Source: an uncultured Pelagibacteraceae bacterium (GTDB lineage: Bacteria; Pseudomonadota; Alphaproteobacteria; Pelagibacterales; Pelagibacteraceae). Taken from it: 64,000 nucleotides of DNA. The notes beneath the pieces were generated by a model. It saw nothing but the letters and a program-made list of their open reading frames with translations, did no database searches and had not been told where the DNA came from. The stretch covers positions 62,001-126,000 of the forward strand of contig CACLVZ010000001.1 in the NCBI GenBank assembly GCA_902610515.1. Reading direction: 5' to 3'. A program made the position numbers and the translations under genes. Shown one piece after another: positions 35,780-47,017 of this stretch (position 1 is the stretch's first letter; each line of letters begins with the position of its first letter).

Positions 35780-37068
35780 AGCTTAAAAGGATCTTCTATT
35801 AATATTGTATCTTCTCTTTCAGGACTAGTTGAAATGCTAGAAACTTTTGCGCCAATAAAATCCTCTAAAGCATAAATATATTTTTTTGCTTTTTCGGGTA
35901 AATCGTTTATATTTCTTATTCCTTGAGTTTTTGTCATCCAGCCAGGAAACGATTTATATATTGGTTTGATATTAAACTGATCTTCTGTAGCTGCAGGAAG
36001 GTAATTCAATTTTTTTCCATTCAATTCATATCCTACACAAATTTTAATCTCTTCCAACTCATCAAGTACATCAAGTTTTGTCAAAGCAATTCCGTTAATG
36101 CCAGAAATTTTAATTGTCTGACGCACTAAAACTCCATCAAACCATCCACATCGTCTTTTTCTTGCTGTTACTGTACCAAATTCCTTTCCACGTTTCCCAA
36201 GAATTTCTCCAATCTTATTTTTTAATTCTGTTGGGAATGGTCCACTTCCAACTCTTGTTGTATAAGCCTTAGTAATACCTAAAATATAACTTATTTCATT
36301 TGGCCCAGATCCAGAACCTGTGGCTGCTGTGGCTGGCACAGTATTTGAGGAAGTCACATATGGATAAGTTCCGTGATCAACATCTAATAAGATACCTTGA
36401 GCACCTTCAAATAATATTTTTTTTCTCTCTTTTTTAAATTCATCAAGTTTTAGCCAAATCGGTTGAGCGAAACACAGTAATTTAGGCGCTATTTCTAATA
36501 ATTTTTTTTTAAGTATCTCTTTTTTGAAAATTTTTTTTTTCAAACCTTTTCTTAACGCATTGTGATGCAACAAAACATTTTCTAGCCTACTTTCTAAATT
36601 ACTTTTCGACCTGAGATCCATTATCCTAATAGATCTTCGACCAACTTTGTCCTCGTAACAAGGTCCGATCCCTCTTCGAGTAGTTCCAATTTTTTCTTTT
36701 CCTGCAGAGTCTTCTCTAATTTCATCCATTTCTTTATGGAAAGGTAATATTAGTGAAGCTGATTCTGAGATCATAAAGTTTTCGGGTGTAACATCCACTC
36801 CTTTTTTTTTAATTTCCTCTATTTCTTCTAAGAGTGCCCATGGATCAATAACAACTCCATTACCCAAAATTGATATTTTTCCTTTACGAACAATGCCTGA
36901 AGGTAATAATCTTAACTTAAATATTTTTTTATCAATTACTAGCGTATGACCTGCGTTATGGCCCCCTTGAAAACGAACAACAATATCTGCCTCACTTGAA
37001 AGCCAGTCAACAATTTTTCCTTTTCCCTCGTCTCCCCACTGTGAACCTACGACAACTACATTTTTCAT
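35776..37068 (-). CDS. purA: Adenylosuccinate synthetase
   Basis: GTP-dependent ligase that joins IMP and aspartate, the first committed step to AMP. The 430 residues have the N-terminal [17 protein letters not shown]-loop, [47 protein letters not shown] and the C-terminal GWxxxxxGIR-type block [11 protein letters not shown]. It is the last gene of the long minus-strand run and its ATG abuts the thiD stop, overlapping by one base. Confidence 0.98.
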   Translation of the reverse strand: MKNVVVVGSQWGDEGKGKIVDWLSSEADIVVRFQGGHNAGHTLVIDKKIFKLRLLPSGIVRKGKISILGNGVVIDPWALLEEIEEIKKKGVDVTPENFMISESASLILPFHKEMDEIREDSAGKEKIGTTRRGIGPCYEDKVGRRSIRIMDLRSKSNLESRLENVLLHHNALRKGLKKKIFKKEILKKKLLEIAPKLLCFAQPIWLKLDEFKKERKKILFEGAQGILLDVDHGTYPYVTSSNTVPATAATGSGSGPNEISYILGITKAYTTRVGSGPFPTELKNKIGEILGKRGKEFGTVTARKRRCGWFDGVLVRQTIKISGINGIALTKLDVLDELEEIKICVGYELNGKKLNYLPAATEDQFNIKPIYKSFPGWMTKTQGIRNINDLPEKAKKYIYALEDFIGAKVSSISTSPEREDTILIEDPFKL

Positions 37069-37880
37069 TATACAAATATTTTTTTTATTTTAATTGAGTT
37101 CAGATGATTTATTGGACCGTGTCCTTTTCCATAGTTTCGGTTGAACTTAATTGCTTGGTTTACATATTTAATCCCTAGCTCACAAGATTTCTTTAAGGGT
37201 TTTCCACATGATAAAAATGTTGCGATTGCGCTTGATAATGTACAACCTGTTCCATGAGTATTTTTAGTATTAATTTTTTTATTCCTAAATATATTAATAT
37301 TACGTTCGCTAATTAAGACATCCTCTATAAAGCTTGCCTTGCTATGCCCCCCTTTAATCAAAACGTTTTTTGCCCCCATTTTTAGCAAAATTTTTCCTAC
37401 AATAATCATGTCGTCTGTATCTTTAATTTTTACATTAGTTAAGACTTCAGCCTCTGGAATATTCGGCGTAATCAGATAAGAAATGCTAAGTAATTTCTTT
37501 TTCAAATTTTTTATTGCACCCTTGTCAATTAGTTTTGTTCCATTTTTCGCTACCATAACAGGGTCTAAAACTATTTTTATATCATTAAATTTTTTGAGCT
37601 CATAAAATACAGAATTAATTATTTTTGAAGAATGAAGCATTCCAACCTTAATTGCATTTGGTTTTATATCTTTACAGGTAAATCTAATTTGTTTTTCAAC
37701 TTCTACATGATTAATAGGAAATACTGATTGAACGCCGGTAGTATTTTGAGAAGTTATTGCTGTTATGGCAGTCATAGCGTAACTACCAAGTGATGAAATA
37801 GTTTTTATGTCGGCTTGAATACCTGCTCCACCAGAAGAGTCTGATCCTGCTACAATTAAAACTTTTGATCTTGATTTCAA
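37068..37880 (-). CDS. thiD: Hydroxymethylpyrimidine/phosphomethylpyrimidine kinase
   Basis: Phosphorylates HMP to HMP-PP for thiamine synthesis. The 270 residues are ribokinase-like: [16 protein letters not shown] at the N-terminus, [38 protein letters not shown] and the catalytic [11 protein letters not shown]. With thiE at 55.8 kb, the window encodes HMP phosphorylation and coupling but not HMP or thiazole synthesis. It sits 1 bp after glmM in the same direction. Confidence 0.96.
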   Translation of the reverse strand: MKSRSKVLIVAGSDSSGGAGIQADIKTISSLGSYAMTAITAITSQNTTGVQSVFPINHVEVEKQIRFTCKDIKPNAIKVGMLHSSKIINSVFYELKKFNDIKIVLDPVMVAKNGTKLIDKGAIKNLKKKLLSISYLITPNIPEAEVLTNVKIKDTDDMIIVGKILLKMGAKNVLIKGGHSKASFIEDVLISERNINIFRNKKINTKNTHGTGCTLSSAIATFLSCGKPLKKSCELGIKYVNQAIKFNRNYGKGHGPINHLNSIKIKKIFV

Positions 37881-37881
37881 T

Positions 37882-39213
37882 TTATTTAATTTTATTTTTA
37901 ATTAAATTAATACTTTTCATTATTAATTTTTTATCATATGACTCTGCCATAATCCTAATTTTTTGTTCTGTTCCTGATTTTCTAACTAGTATTCTACCTT
38001 TATCGCCCATTAATATTTTTGCTTGTTTTATTGATTTTTTACAACTTAATTTATCAATAATATTCTTATTTTTAACTAAAATATTTTTTAATTTTTGAGG
38101 AACTGGTTTAAAAACATTTAATAGTTTACTAGCCTTTTTATTTTTTCTAAGTGAAAATAAAACCTCTAATGCAACAAGCAAACCATCTCCAGTTGTTGCG
38201 AATTTACCTAGAATAATATGGCCAGATTGTTCACCTCCTAGATTAAAATTTACTTTTTTCATTTTTTCCTTTACATATCTATCTCCTACATTTGAGCGAA
38301 CAAATCGTATTTTTTCATTTTTTAAAAAATTTTCCAAACCGTAATTCGACATTAATGTTCCAACAACACCGCCTTTTAAAATTCTCTTTAATTTCCACCT
38401 TCTTGCTAGCATTGCAATTATCTGGTCGCCATCAATAATTTTACCATTTTCATCACACATTATAACTCTATCAGCATCACCATCGAATGATATACCAACA
38501 TGTGCTTTAAATTTTTTAACTGCTGATTTTATTTTTGACGGGTGTGTAGATCCACATTTGGAATTAATATTAAATCCGTTTGGTTTAATTCCAATAGGGT
38601 GAATCTTTGCCCCCAATTCTCTTAAAAGTTTTGGAGCTGCTTTGTAGCCTGCACCATTAGCACAATCCAAGACAATCCTTATACCTTTTAAATTAAAATT
38701 TTTAGGAAAATTCTTTTTAAGTATTTTAATATATTTATCATTTCCATTTTCTAATCTTTTAACTCTTCCTAACAATTTAGGATTTGTAAGTTGTTTTGTG
38801 TTCTTTGCATCTATTAGTCTTTCAATTCTCTTTTCAATTTTGTCAGATAATTTTAATCCATCAGGTCCAAATAGTTTTAATCCATTATCATCGAAAGGGT
38901 TATGCGATGCAGTTATCATAATACCCATGTTTGCTCTCATAGATTTAGTTAACATTGCAAGCCCATTAGTAGGTAATGGTCCGAGAGTAATCACATGCAT
39001 TCCTCCAGAAACTAAGCCTGAAACCAACGCAGGTTCAAGAGTATATCCGGATAATCTTGTATCTTTTGCAATAACTGCAATTTGTTTAGATTTTTTTTGA
39101 TTTTTAAAATAAGTCCCTGATGCTAAACCGAACTTAAAAAACTTTTCCCCTGTAATATTTCCACTATTTACTCTTCCTCTAATACCATCGGTTCCAAAAT
39201 ATTTATTTTTCAT
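37882..39213 (-). CDS. glmM: Phosphoglucosamine mutase
   Basis: Interconverts glucosamine 6-phosphate and 1-phosphate for UDP-GlcNAc, peptidoglycan and LPS. The 443 residues have the N-terminal FGTDGIRGRVN, the phosphoserine loop ITASHNPFDDNGLK, the metal loop SFDGDADRV, the sugar loop GGEQSGHI and the phosphate-binding RKSGTEQKIRIMAE. These distinguish GlmM from phosphomannomutases. It overlaps folP by 4 bp. ftsH-folP-glmM is the classic bacterial order. Confidence 0.97.
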   Translation of the reverse strand: MKNKYFGTDGIRGRVNSGNITGEKFFKFGLASGTYFKNQKKSKQIAVIAKDTRLSGYTLEPALVSGLVSGGMHVITLGPLPTNGLAMLTKSMRANMGIMITASHNPFDDNGLKLFGPDGLKLSDKIEKRIERLIDAKNTKQLTNPKLLGRVKRLENGNDKYIKILKKNFPKNFNLKGIRIVLDCANGAGYKAAPKLLRELGAKIHPIGIKPNGFNINSKCGSTHPSKIKSAVKKFKAHVGISFDGDADRVIMCDENGKIIDGDQIIAMLARRWKLKRILKGGVVGTLMSNYGLENFLKNEKIRFVRSNVGDRYVKEKMKKVNFNLGGEQSGHIILGKFATTGDGLLVALEVLFSLRKNKKASKLLNVFKPVPQKLKNILVKNKNIIDKLSCKKSIKQAKILMGDKGRILVRKSGTEQKIRIMAESYDKKLIMKSINLIKNKIK

Positions 39214-40274
39214 GTATTTATTAATATTTTTTTGAATACCAAGATTCCCTGTTTTACTTCTTTTACGTTATGTACTCTAAAAATTTGAACTCCTTGGGAA
39301 AGTAAAAATATTACAGATCCTAGAGTTCCTCCTATTCTTTCTTTACTATCATATTGGCCAGATATTTGATTTATAAATCTTTTTCTGGAAGTGCCAACTA
39401 AAATTGGTAAACCAAGACTATGAAACAAAGATATCTTGGAAATTAAAGTCAAATTATGTTTCAAAGTTTTACCGAAACCAATACCTGGATCTAATATGAC
39501 TTTACTATCTCTTATTTTTGTTTTTAAATTTTTTTCAAAATAATCATAAATATCTAGTAGAACATTTTTATATTTTGGGTTTTTTTGCATACTGCTTGGT
39601 GTCCCTTGCATATGGTGCAGAACTTTTGAAATCTTATGCTTTCTTAAATTTTCTAAAGAGTTTTTATCATGGTTGAATCCGGAAACATCATTAATTAAAT
39701 CTACTCCTTTTTTTATACCAAATAACATTATTGTTGATTTTCTTGTATCTAAAGATAAACAAGTTTTTTTAAATTTTCTTTTAAATTTATCAAGCACAAA
39801 TTTAATTCTTTTTATTTCTAATTTTTCTTTGACCATTTTTGAACCTGGCCTAGTAGACTCTCCACCAATATCAATTATATTTGCTCCAGAAATGATCATT
39901 TCTTTAATATGGTTAAAAGATTTATCTTTTTTGTTAAACTTTCCTCCATCAGAAAAACTGTCAGGTGTAAGATTTAAAATACCCATTATAGAAGGTTCGG
40001 AAAAATCAATGAATTTTAAAAAGTTTTTTCTTTTGGAAGATATTTTTTTCAAGTCTTCTTTTATTTTTTTTTGTAAACTTTTTTTTAAATATTTAATATC
40101 TTTAATTGAGAAATATTTACTTATTACTTTTTTTTTAGTACGTGAAAAAATCTCTATTTTATCAAATGCAATATCTTTATTGCCACACAATGGAAGCGCT
40201 TTATTTTTTTTTATAAGAAAGTTTGCTTCAGTCCCATAATAAAAATTACACGCTCTAGTGTAATATTTAATCAT
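39210..40274 (-). CDS. folP: Dihydropteroate synthase
   Basis: Condenses p-aminobenzoate with pterin pyrophosphate in folate synthesis. It is 354 residues, longer than the usual 270-280. The catalytic TIM barrel begins at about residue 94 with SIMGILNLTPDSFSDGG, then GANIIDIGGESTRPGS, SLDTRKS, LINDVSGF, LHHMQGTP, LDPGIGFGK and GTSRKRFI. The first 90 residues (YYTRACNFYYGTEA..., lysine-rich) match the N-terminal extension I know from other alphaproteobacterial FolP, so it is not a fusion with a new enzyme. Confidence 0.95.
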   Translation of the reverse strand: MIKYYTRACNFYYGTEANFLIKKNKALPLCGNKDIAFDKIEIFSRTKKKVISKYFSIKDIKYLKKSLQKKIKEDLKKISSKRKNFLKFIDFSEPSIMGILNLTPDSFSDGGKFNKKDKSFNHIKEMIISGANIIDIGGESTRPGSKMVKEKLEIKRIKFVLDKFKRKFKKTCLSLDTRKSTIMLFGIKKGVDLINDVSGFNHDKNSLENLRKHKISKVLHHMQGTPSSMQKNPKYKNVLLDIYDYFEKNLKTKIRDSKVILDPGIGFGKTLKHNLTLISKISLFHSLGLPILVGTSRKRFINQISGQYDSKERIGGTLGSVIFLLSQGVQIFRVHNVKEVKQGILVFKKILINT

Positions 40275-40281
40275 GTTTTCT

Positions 40282-42177
40282 CTAAATTGCTGGTTTTGGC
40301 TTTAATCCTAATGACCCAAGAGCAGAAGAGGCTTTTCCGTCATCATTTTCATCCTCTTTGAAAGATCTCGTGGGTTTAATATCTTTTAAAATCAAGTCTC
40401 TTATCTCATCGCCTGAAAGAGTTTCATATATTAATAATGCTTTCGCTATTTTGTGCAAATCATCTATTTTTTCTGTTAAAACTTTTCTAGCCCTCTCGTA
40501 GCCTTTATCAACAATTTTTTTAACTTCGGAGTCAATTTTTTTTGCTGTTTCCTCTGACATATTTTGCTGTTTGGTTACTGATCTTCCCAAAAAAACCTCT
40601 TCTTCGTTTTCACCGTATGCGATCGTTCCAAGTTCAGTTGTCATACCATATTTAGTAACCATATTTTTTGCCATTTTAGTTACCATCTCAATGTCAGATG
40701 ATGCGCCTGAGGTAACTTTGTCGTGACCAAAAATTATTTCCTCTGCGATTCTACCTCCCATTGCAACTGCGATGTCTGCATGCATTTTCTCTCTTGTTAC
40801 TGATAATTGATCTCTCTCTGGTAATCTCATAACCATCCCCAGAGCTCTACCTCTTGGGATAATTGTCGCTTTGTGTATGGGGTCAGAAGCTTTTTCATTT
40901 AGAGCAACTATTGCGTGTCCGCCCTCATGATAAGCAGTTAATTTTTTTTCATCTTCTGACATTACCATTGATCTTCTCTCAGCTCCCATCATTACCTTGT
41001 CCTTTGCTTCTTCAATATCTGACATGGTAACGACTCTTTTATTTTTTCTAGCAGCTAATAGAGCGGACTCGTTTATCAAATTAGCTAAATCCGCACCAGA
41101 GAAACCAGGAGTTCCTCTAGCAACAGTTCTTAATTTAACATCTGGTCCAGTATTAATCTTTTTAACGTGAACTTTGAGAATTTGCTCTCTGCCAATTATG
41201 TCTGGATTTCCTACCACTACTTGTCTATCAAATCTTCCCGGCCTTAGTAAAGCAGGGTCTAAAACATCTGGTCTATTTGTAGCAGCAATTAAAATAATAC
41301 CCTCGTTCGTATCAAAACCATCCATCTCAACTAACAGCTGATTTAGTGTTTGTTCTCTTTCATCATTTCCACCGCCTAAACCAGCGCCTCTGCTTCTACC
41401 TACTGCATCTATTTCATCTATAAATATTATACAAGGGGAATGTTTTTTTCCTTGCTCAAACATATCTCTCACTCTCGAAGCTCCAACCCCAACGAACATT
41501 TCTACAAAGTCTGATCCCGAAATAGAAAAAAAAGGTACGTTTGCCTCACCTGCTATAGCTTTAGCAAGTAATGTTTTACCCGTTCCGGGCGGGCCTATCA
41601 GTAAAGCTCCCTTAGGTATCTTGCCACCTAAACGACTAAACTTTTTTGGATCTTTTAGAAATTCAACTATTTCCTCGACTTCTTCTTTGGCTTCTTCTAC
41701 ACCTGCAACATCGTTAAATGTTACCTTTCCTTGAGCTTCGTTCAAAAGTTTTGCTTTCGATCTACCAAATCCCATGGCTCCGCCTTTACCGCCCTGCATC
41801 TGCCTCATAAAAAATACCCATACCCCTATTAATAAAAGCATTGGGAACCATGATAACAAGATTCCTAATAGTGAAGGCATTTTATCTTCTTGTGGAGATG
41901 CAATAATACTTACTCCTTTTGAAGAAAGTTTGTCAACTAACTCTGGATAATTTGGGGAATATGTAGAAAAGCTTCGACCATTAGCCAGAACACCTGAAAT
42001 ATTATTACCTTGAATTTTAACCTCAACAACTCTTCCGGCTTCTACCTCGCTTAAGAAATTTGAGAAAGGTAAAGTATTCTTTTCGGAATTAATTTTGCTT
42101 GGGTCTTGAAACATGTTGAACAGTCCGACAGAAAGAAGGACTATTATGACCCACATAATTAAATTTTTCATATTCAT
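40282..42177 (-). CDS. ftsH: ATP-dependent zinc metalloprotease FtsH
   Basis: Membrane-anchored AAA protease that removes misassembled membrane proteins and short-lived regulators, including RpoH in model bacteria. The 631 residues have an N-terminal membrane helix, a periplasmic loop, a second helix near 105-125, Walker A GPPGTGKT, Walker [12 protein letters not shown], the second region of homology ([21 protein letters not shown]) and the zinc site HEGGH with a downstream aspartate region. Two ATGs (42177 and 42171) are possible starts. It is in the standard tilS-ftsH-folP-glmM context. Confidence 0.98.
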   Translation of the reverse strand: MNMKNLIMWVIIVLLSVGLFNMFQDPSKINSEKNTLPFSNFLSEVEAGRVVEVKIQGNNISGVLANGRSFSTYSPNYPELVDKLSSKGVSIIASPQEDKMPSLLGILLSWFPMLLLIGVWVFFMRQMQGGKGGAMGFGRSKAKLLNEAQGKVTFNDVAGVEEAKEEVEEIVEFLKDPKKFSRLGGKIPKGALLIGPPGTGKTLLAKAIAGEANVPFFSISGSDFVEMFVGVGASRVRDMFEQGKKHSPCIIFIDEIDAVGRSRGAGLGGGNDEREQTLNQLLVEMDGFDTNEGIILIAATNRPDVLDPALLRPGRFDRQVVVGNPDIIGREQILKVHVKKINTGPDVKLRTVARGTPGFSGADLANLINESALLAARKNKRVVTMSDIEEAKDKVMMGAERRSMVMSEDEKKLTAYHEGGHAIVALNEKASDPIHKATIIPRGRALGMVMRLPERDQLSVTREKMHADIAVAMGGRIAEEIIFGHDKVTSGASSDIEMVTKMAKNMVTKYGMTTELGTIAYGENEEEVFLGRSVTKQQNMSEETAKKIDSEVKKIVDKGYERARKVLTEKIDDLHKIAKALLIYETLSGDEIRDLILKDIKPTRSFKEDENDDGKASSALGSLGLKPKPAI

Positions 42178-42272
42178 AAGTTTTAAATAATCATTAAATG
42201 ATATTTAACAAGTATTATTTAAAGAAAATTGGTTGTAAATAAGACAAATTATATCTAAATTCACTAAAAATA

Positions 42273-43292
42273 TTACTTTTTCTCAATTTTTACGCACAAT
42301 TTGTCTTTTTCTCTAAAAAATATACAGCCTCCTAATGTCGCTCTTTTAAATTTTCTATCCTCAATAATTTTTATTAAATTTAACACTTTTCTTGTTCTAG
42401 GGTCATAGTAATTTTTTCTTAAGTTTCGAATAGACTCATTAATAATTTTAATTTTAATTTCATCATTAAATTTCTTAAATCTCTCGATATCTAATTCTAC
42501 TTTGAGTCCTTTTTTTTTCATCTCATTTTTGATGATGTTGTTGAAATACTCATCTAATGTATTCCTGCTTGAGGCTAAGTTATTTATTGATTTAATTATT
42601 TGATCATATTCAATTCCACTTTTTTTTAAGTATTTTTCCAAATTTCTTATTCTAGGTCTTAAAAATTTTAGGTCTTTATTTGATGGATCTTCAATATAAG
42701 TTCCATATACAGTCCTTGCGATTTTTTTTAATTCTTTTTTTTTTATACCTAATAAAGGTCTTAAAACTTTAATATTATTTTTTAAATCAGTTAAAGATTT
42801 CATAGCTGCTAAACCTTTCAAACCACTTCCTCGAGAAAGTCTTATAAAAAATGTCTCTACTTGATCTTCAAGATTATGAGCAGTCAAAATAATTTTAATT
42901 TTTTTTTTTAAAGAGTATTGTGTCAGAAGATTATATCTGACATCCCTGGCGTGTTTCTGAATATTTTTATTAATCTTTCCATTATTTTTAATAATTTTTA
43001 AATCAATATTATTTTTTTTTAAAAGATTTTTGACTTTTAGCGCCTCATTCGAGGAGTTTTTTCTTATATTATGATTAATTAAAACGTAAAAAAACTTTGA
43101 TTTTACTTCTTGCTTATAAGCGCCCGACAAAGCGGTCAGTGCCAGGCTGTCTGGGCCACCCGATAGAGCAACGATAAATTTTTGATTTTTAAAAGGTTTT
43201 AACTTTCTTTTAAAATTTATATAAATTTTAGAAAAACCTTTAATTATCTTAAAATTATTTTTAAGACTTGCACTTGAATTTTTTTTGCTCAT
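42273..43292 (-). CDS. tilS: tRNA(Ile)-lysidine synthase
   Basis: Adds lysine to C34 of the CAU-anticodon tRNA-Ile so that it reads AUA. The 339 residues contain the PP-loop VALSGGPDSLALTAL, NHNIRKNSSNEA, LTAHNLEDQVETFFIRLSRGSGLKGLAAM and RPLLGIKKKEL, giving the complete N-terminal catalytic domain. The C-terminal substrate domains seen in E. coli TilS are shortened, as in other short-form enzymes. The start lies 32 bp inside the 3' end of cpoB. No other methionine fits before the PP-loop. Confidence 0.95.
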   Translation of the reverse strand: MSKKNSSASLKNNFKIIKGFSKIYINFKRKLKPFKNQKFIVALSGGPDSLALTALSGAYKQEVKSKFFYVLINHNIRKNSSNEALKVKNLLKKNNIDLKIIKNNGKINKNIQKHARDVRYNLLTQYSLKKKIKIILTAHNLEDQVETFFIRLSRGSGLKGLAAMKSLTDLKNNIKVLRPLLGIKKKELKKIARTVYGTYIEDPSNKDLKFLRPRIRNLEKYLKKSGIEYDQIIKSINNLASSRNTLDEYFNNIIKNEMKKKGLKVELDIERFKKFNDEIKIKIINESIRNLRKNYYDPRTRKVLNLIKIIEDRKFKRATLGGCIFFREKDKLCVKIEKK

Positions 43293-44223
43293 ATTGAGCT
43301 TTTTGTAACACAGACTTACTTGCTTTTGGGTATTCTTTTTTTAGTCCAGAAATCATTTTACATCCTTGATCTTTCTCACCTAGTTGAACCATTGTAATTC
43401 CTAATTTTAAAAGATTATCTGGGGCTTTGCTACTTTTTGGATAATTCTGATATCCATCTAAATATGCTGTAGCTGCATCTGAGTAAAGCTGTCTTATCCT
43501 AAAAGTTTCTCCATACCAGTATTGAGCACTTCCAGCTAAATCATGATCTTTGTTTTTTTCTATAAATTCTTTTAAAGCTACTTCTGCAGTCTCATAATCT
43601 CCAATCTTCATAAAACTAACTGCAAACTCATATTGTTCATTTGGTTTTTTATCTGGAAGTATACTTGTTTGATTTTCCGGTTTTTCGGTTATGACTGTCT
43701 TTGCGCTCTCAACAGAGTTAATCGATTGCTCTGCAGGTAGATTAGTAGTTTGATAACCAGGGTTTGCGCCAAAGTCTTGTGGCTTGCTTGAACCGGGAAG
43801 CTTAGTTTCATTATTAGTACTTTTATTAGGGCTAGAGCTTTCTAAATCTGAAAATCTTAATTGATTGTCTGATTGTATTTTTGTTACACGAGTAGATAAT
43901 TTATCAAGTTTAAAATTTACCTCTTCAAACTTATTTGTTAATTGCCTAAATTGATCCTCAATTTCATTAAGTTTAAGCAAATGTTTTGTAAGTATATCTT
44001 CGTTAAGACCATCAGACTTTGATATAGTGTTAACTGAACTTATCGAAACATCAGATTTTTGGTAAACCGCTTTTTCTAAAGTTTTTAAATCTTTAGTAAT
44101 AACCTGTATTTGATCTGATATGGATTTTAAATAAATTTCTTCTTCCTCTGCATTTACAGAGATTAAATTAAAAGATTGAAAAATTATAAAAAAATAATAA
44201 ATGATTTTTTTATTAATTGTCAT
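43261..44223 (-). CDS. cpoB: Tol-Pal system periplasmic protein CpoB/YbgF
   Basis: Periplasmic protein that couples Tol-Pal to peptidoglycan synthesis at the septum. It is 320 residues from the ATG at 44221-44223, giving a signal peptide ending ISVNA. The frame extends upstream to a TTG, but that lies in the T tract of the pal terminator. An N-terminal coiled coil (about 30-110) is followed by a Pro/Ser/Asn linker and C-terminal TPR repeats (YEFAVSFMKIGDYETAE..., GSAQYWYGETF, AATAYLDGYQNYP). It follows pal on the same strand. Confidence 0.93.
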   Translation of the reverse strand: MTINKKIIYYFFIIFQSFNLISVNAEEEEIYLKSISDQIQVITKDLKTLEKAVYQKSDVSISSVNTISKSDGLNEDILTKHLLKLNEIEDQFRQLTNKFEEVNFKLDKLSTRVTKIQSDNQLRFSDLESSSPNKSTNNETKLPGSSKPQDFGANPGYQTTNLPAEQSINSVESAKTVITEKPENQTSILPDKKPNEQYEFAVSFMKIGDYETAEVALKEFIEKNKDHDLAGSAQYWYGETFRIRQLYSDAATAYLDGYQNYPKSSKAPDNLLKLGITMVQLGEKDQGCKMISGLKKEYPKASKSVLQKAQYEQKKFKCKS

Positions 44224-44257
44224 GATTCTTTTTTTAAATATATTTCGTGGCAAAAAA

Positions 44258-44291
44258 AAGACCCTTTAATTTTATAGTATTAAAGGGTCTT
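44258..44291 (-). terminator. Terminator after pal
   Basis: A perfect 12-bp inverted repeat (AAGACCCTTTAA/TTAAAGGGTCTT) with a 10-nt loop, followed in the minus direction by a run of eight T, the first two from the stem. It begins 17 bp after the pal stop and ends 34 bp before the cpoB ATG, so it probably reduces rather than fully blocks cpoB-tilS expression. Confidence 0.85.
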
Positions 44292-44308
44292 AATTTAGTA
44301 GTAATGAA

Positions 44309-44785
44309 TTAATTTACTTTAACTGTTACTGATCTTCTGTTTTGAGACCAAGCAATTGGTGAAGATTTAGGATTTACAGGTTTTTCTTTTCCATAACTAA
44401 TTACAGAGATTCTTTTTCCTGAAATACCATAAGTCATTAAATAATCTCTAGCTGCGTTAGCTCTTCTTTCACCTAAAGCTAAGTTATATTCTCTTGTACC
44501 TCTTTCGTCAGCATGTCCTTCGATAGTAACATTCAAACTCTTATTTTTTCTCAAAAAAGTAGCTTGCTTTCTTAATGTTGCTCGAGATGCAGTAGTCAAA
44601 GAAGATTTATTAGTCGCAAAAAATACTCTGTCAGGAACTCCAGCTGCTAAATATTCAACTGTTTCCTTTCCTGTGTAAACATCACCTTCTATGTCTCCTG
44701 TTTTTTTGGCAGTTGAACAAGCACTCAATATGAGAGTTGAAAATATTATTAATAATATATTTTTTAAATTCGATTTTAACATCAT
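44309..44785 (-). CDS. pal: Peptidoglycan-associated lipoprotein Pal
   Basis: Outer-membrane lipoprotein binding peptidoglycan and TolB. The 158 residues have a lipoprotein signal (LILSACS lipobox, lipidated C about residue 23) and a C-terminal OmpA-like domain with VTIEGHADERGTREYNLALGERRA and a conserved arginine in the NRRS end, the diaminopimelate-binding signature. The start is ATGATG behind TAGGGG, and either ATG may be used. A 75-bp gap from tolB and a strong terminator after it suggest pal has extra regulation within the cluster. Confidence 0.97.
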   Translation of the reverse strand: MMLKSNLKNILLIIFSTLILSACSTAKKTGDIEGDVYTGKETVEYLAAGVPDRVFFATNKSSLTTASRATLRKQATFLRKNKSLNVTIEGHADERGTREYNLALGERRANAARDYLMTYGISGKRISVISYGKEKPVNPKSSPIAWSQNRRSVTVKVN

Positions 44786-44860
44786 GTTTTCCCCTAGGTT
44801 TATTGTGGTTATTTCAAATTATTAGAAGTTATTCAAGTATATTTTACATAAAATTCAACC

Positions 44861-46198
44861 TCACTTAGACAATAAAGAGGACCAAGATGGGTCCGAAGCG
44901 TCAGTTTTTGTGGCAAGTTTTCTTTCATTATAACCGGTTATGTCTATAGACCATAATTTTGCTGAAAATCCTGCACCTTTTTCTCCTGCTTTTGTCTCTC
45001 TATAAAAAACTAGTACTCGCCCGTTAGGAGACCATGACGGAGCCTCCTGGTAATAATTTTCGGTTAATAGTCTTTCACCGGTACCATCAGTTCTCATTAC
45101 TCCAATGTAAAATCTACCTTTGTGCATTTTAGTAAATGCAATCAAATCTCCTCTTGGTGACCACACTGGGGTTCCATAAATTCCTTTTCCAAATGTTATT
45201 CGTTTTACATTCGTCCCATCACTTCTCATCACATAAATTTGCTGTAATCCACTCCTATCCGAATTAAATGCTATAAATTTTCCATCTGGAGAAAAAGAAG
45301 GTGAAGTATCTATAGAAGAATGTTCAGTTATTCTTTCTACTAATCGTGACTCTAAATCCATAGTGTAAATATCTGAATTCCCATCTTTAGCAAAACTCAT
45401 TATTATTTTTTTTCCATCTGGAGAAAATCTTGGTGCAAATGTCATACCTGGAAAGTTTCCAACTATTTCTTGCGTACCTGTTTCAATATCAAGTAAATAA
45501 ACTCTTGGCATGTTTCTAAAATATGACATATAAGTAACCATCTGATTTGTAGGATTAAATCTTGGTGTAAGAACAAGTTCATTTCCCAAAGTTAAGTATT
45601 TTGTATTAGAACCATCTTGGTCCATGATAGCAAGTTTTTTTACCCTTTGGTTTTTTGGTCCACTCTCAGCAACGTATATAATTCTAGTATCAAAGTAACC
45701 CTCTTCACCAGTTAATCTCTCATAAATTTTGTCAGATATAATATGCGCAACTCTTCTCCAATTTGATGGGGTTGTGGTGAAAGCTAGTGCAGTCATTTCT
45801 TGTGCAGCAGCTAAATCCCAAAGTCTGAACTCTACTTTAAGTTTGTCATTTTTTATTAAAAGTTTGCCAGTGATTAATGCTTGAGCTTTTATCAGTCTCC
45901 AATCCTCAAATCTTGGTTTTAGATGAGCTATATCTGGTTTTTGTACGAAAGCTTCTTTTTTTAGAGGGTTAAATAAACCAGTGCGTCTAAAATTATCTTC
46001 TATAATTTTAGATATATCACTGCCCAACTCTTTAATTTTTAAGTCTTTATATTCCTCAGACTTCACATCTACATGGAGAGGTGAAACAGCTATCGGTAAA
46101 GGATCAAGATTTCCACGAGTAATATCAACTTCAATCAAAGCAAAAAGTTTGCTCATAAACAGCAGGTAAAATAAGAATATAGATATAATTTTTTTCAT
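44861..46198 (-). CDS. tolB: Tol-Pal translocation protein TolB
   Basis: Periplasmic beta-propeller that cycles between Pal and TolA. The 445 residues begin with a signal peptide (ending KLFA). An N-terminal alpha/beta domain (about 25-150) is followed by a six-bladed propeller with repeated motifs such as [35 protein letters not shown] and [15 protein letters not shown]. The repeats and length match TolB. It lies 1 bp after tolA. Confidence 0.97.
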   Translation of the reverse strand: MKKIISIFLFYLLFMSKLFALIEVDITRGNLDPLPIAVSPLHVDVKSEEYKDLKIKELGSDISKIIEDNFRRTGLFNPLKKEAFVQKPDIAHLKPRFEDWRLIKAQALITGKLLIKNDKLKVEFRLWDLAAAQEMTALAFTTTPSNWRRVAHIISDKIYERLTGEEGYFDTRIIYVAESGPKNQRVKKLAIMDQDGSNTKYLTLGNELVLTPRFNPTNQMVTYMSYFRNMPRVYLLDIETGTQEIVGNFPGMTFAPRFSPDGKKIIMSFAKDGNSDIYTMDLESRLVERITEHSSIDTSPSFSPDGKFIAFNSDRSGLQQIYVMRSDGTNVKRITFGKGIYGTPVWSPRGDLIAFTKMHKGRFYIGVMRTDGTGERLLTENYYQEAPSWSPNGRVLVFYRETKAGEKGAGFSAKLWSIDITGYNERKLATKTDASDPSWSSLLSK

Positions 46199-46199
46199 G

Positions 46200-47009
46200 T
46201 TAGCCTTTGAGCATTTCAGTTGGATTAAAGTTCAGCTGCAAATTTTTCCATTTATCATATCCTGTAGGTGGTACTTTTAATGGTTGACACAATCTTACTG
46301 CTCTTAACGCACTTTCAGCTAAAACTTTGTAAAATTTTTGGCCAGGTCTATTCATTCTTTCATGATCTAAGATTTCTGATTTCATTATTGTGCCGTCTTT
46401 TTTTAATTGTAATTTTATTCTTACTAATAAATTTTGGTCATATGGTAAACCTAGCGGAACACTCCAACAACCAAAAATTTGTGCTCTTAAAGCATCCTCC
46501 TCTGATAAAGTTAGTCCGGATGCAAAAGAGTTTTTTTGGGTGCTTTGAGTAATTTTATTATCATCTATTTTTTTAACTGCTTCAACCTCTTTAGCTTTAT
46601 CAATTAAAGCTGCTATTTGATTTGTGTCTACAAGTTCTTTTTTTTCGAATTCTGACGATTGTCTTATTTGAGGTTTTATTTCTTCAGGATTTTGTTTTTT
46701 CTTCACTATTTCTTTTTTTTCTTTTTTTTCATTAGGTAAAGGTATTCTATCTGGTTTTTCTTTGGCTTTAGCGGCGGGTGGAGCTTGCTCTGAAACAACT
46801 CTGTCATCCTCCTTTTTTTTTGTTTCTTCAATGATTTTTCTAGCTTTTGGAGCAAAAGGAATGCTAGTTTTGTCAGAAATCTGAATTAGTTCGACTGAAA
46901 CTATTGGAGGTAAATCAATTGGTTCTCTAAGCATAAAAGGTAAAGTTAAAAATGTTATTAGAATCATTAGTGCGTGAAAAGATACTGAATAAAATAAACT
47001 TTTTACCAT
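46200..47009 (-). CDS. tolA: Tol-Pal system protein TolA (TonB-box C-terminal type)
   Basis: Inner-membrane protein that spans the periplasm and transmits force from TolQR to TolB/Pal. The 269 residues have one membrane helix (about 8-27, [14 protein letters not shown]). A lysine/glutamate/proline-rich extended region follows (about 55-165), then a C-terminal globular domain of about 95 residues ([34 protein letters not shown]). The sequence is poorly conserved, as always in TolA, and the call rests on architecture and on lying between tolR and tolB. Confidence 0.93.
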   Translation of the reverse strand: MVKSLFYSVSFHALMILITFLTLPFMLREPIDLPPIVSVELIQISDKTSIPFAPKARKIIEETKKKEDDRVVSEQAPPAAKAKEKPDRIPLPNEKKEKKEIVKKKQNPEEIKPQIRQSSEFEKKELVDTNQIAALIDKAKEVEAVKKIDDNKITQSTQKNSFASGLTLSEEDALRAQIFGCWSVPLGLPYDQNLLVRIKLQLKKDGTIMKSEILDHERMNRPGQKFYKVLAESALRAVRLCQPLKVPPTGYDKWKNLQLNFNPTEMLKG

Positions 47010-47017
47010 AACACATC

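Noticed and set aside
44224-44253. TTG-initiated extension of cpoB
   Set aside because: The TTG lies in the T tract of the pal terminator. The downstream ATG gives a proper signal peptide.
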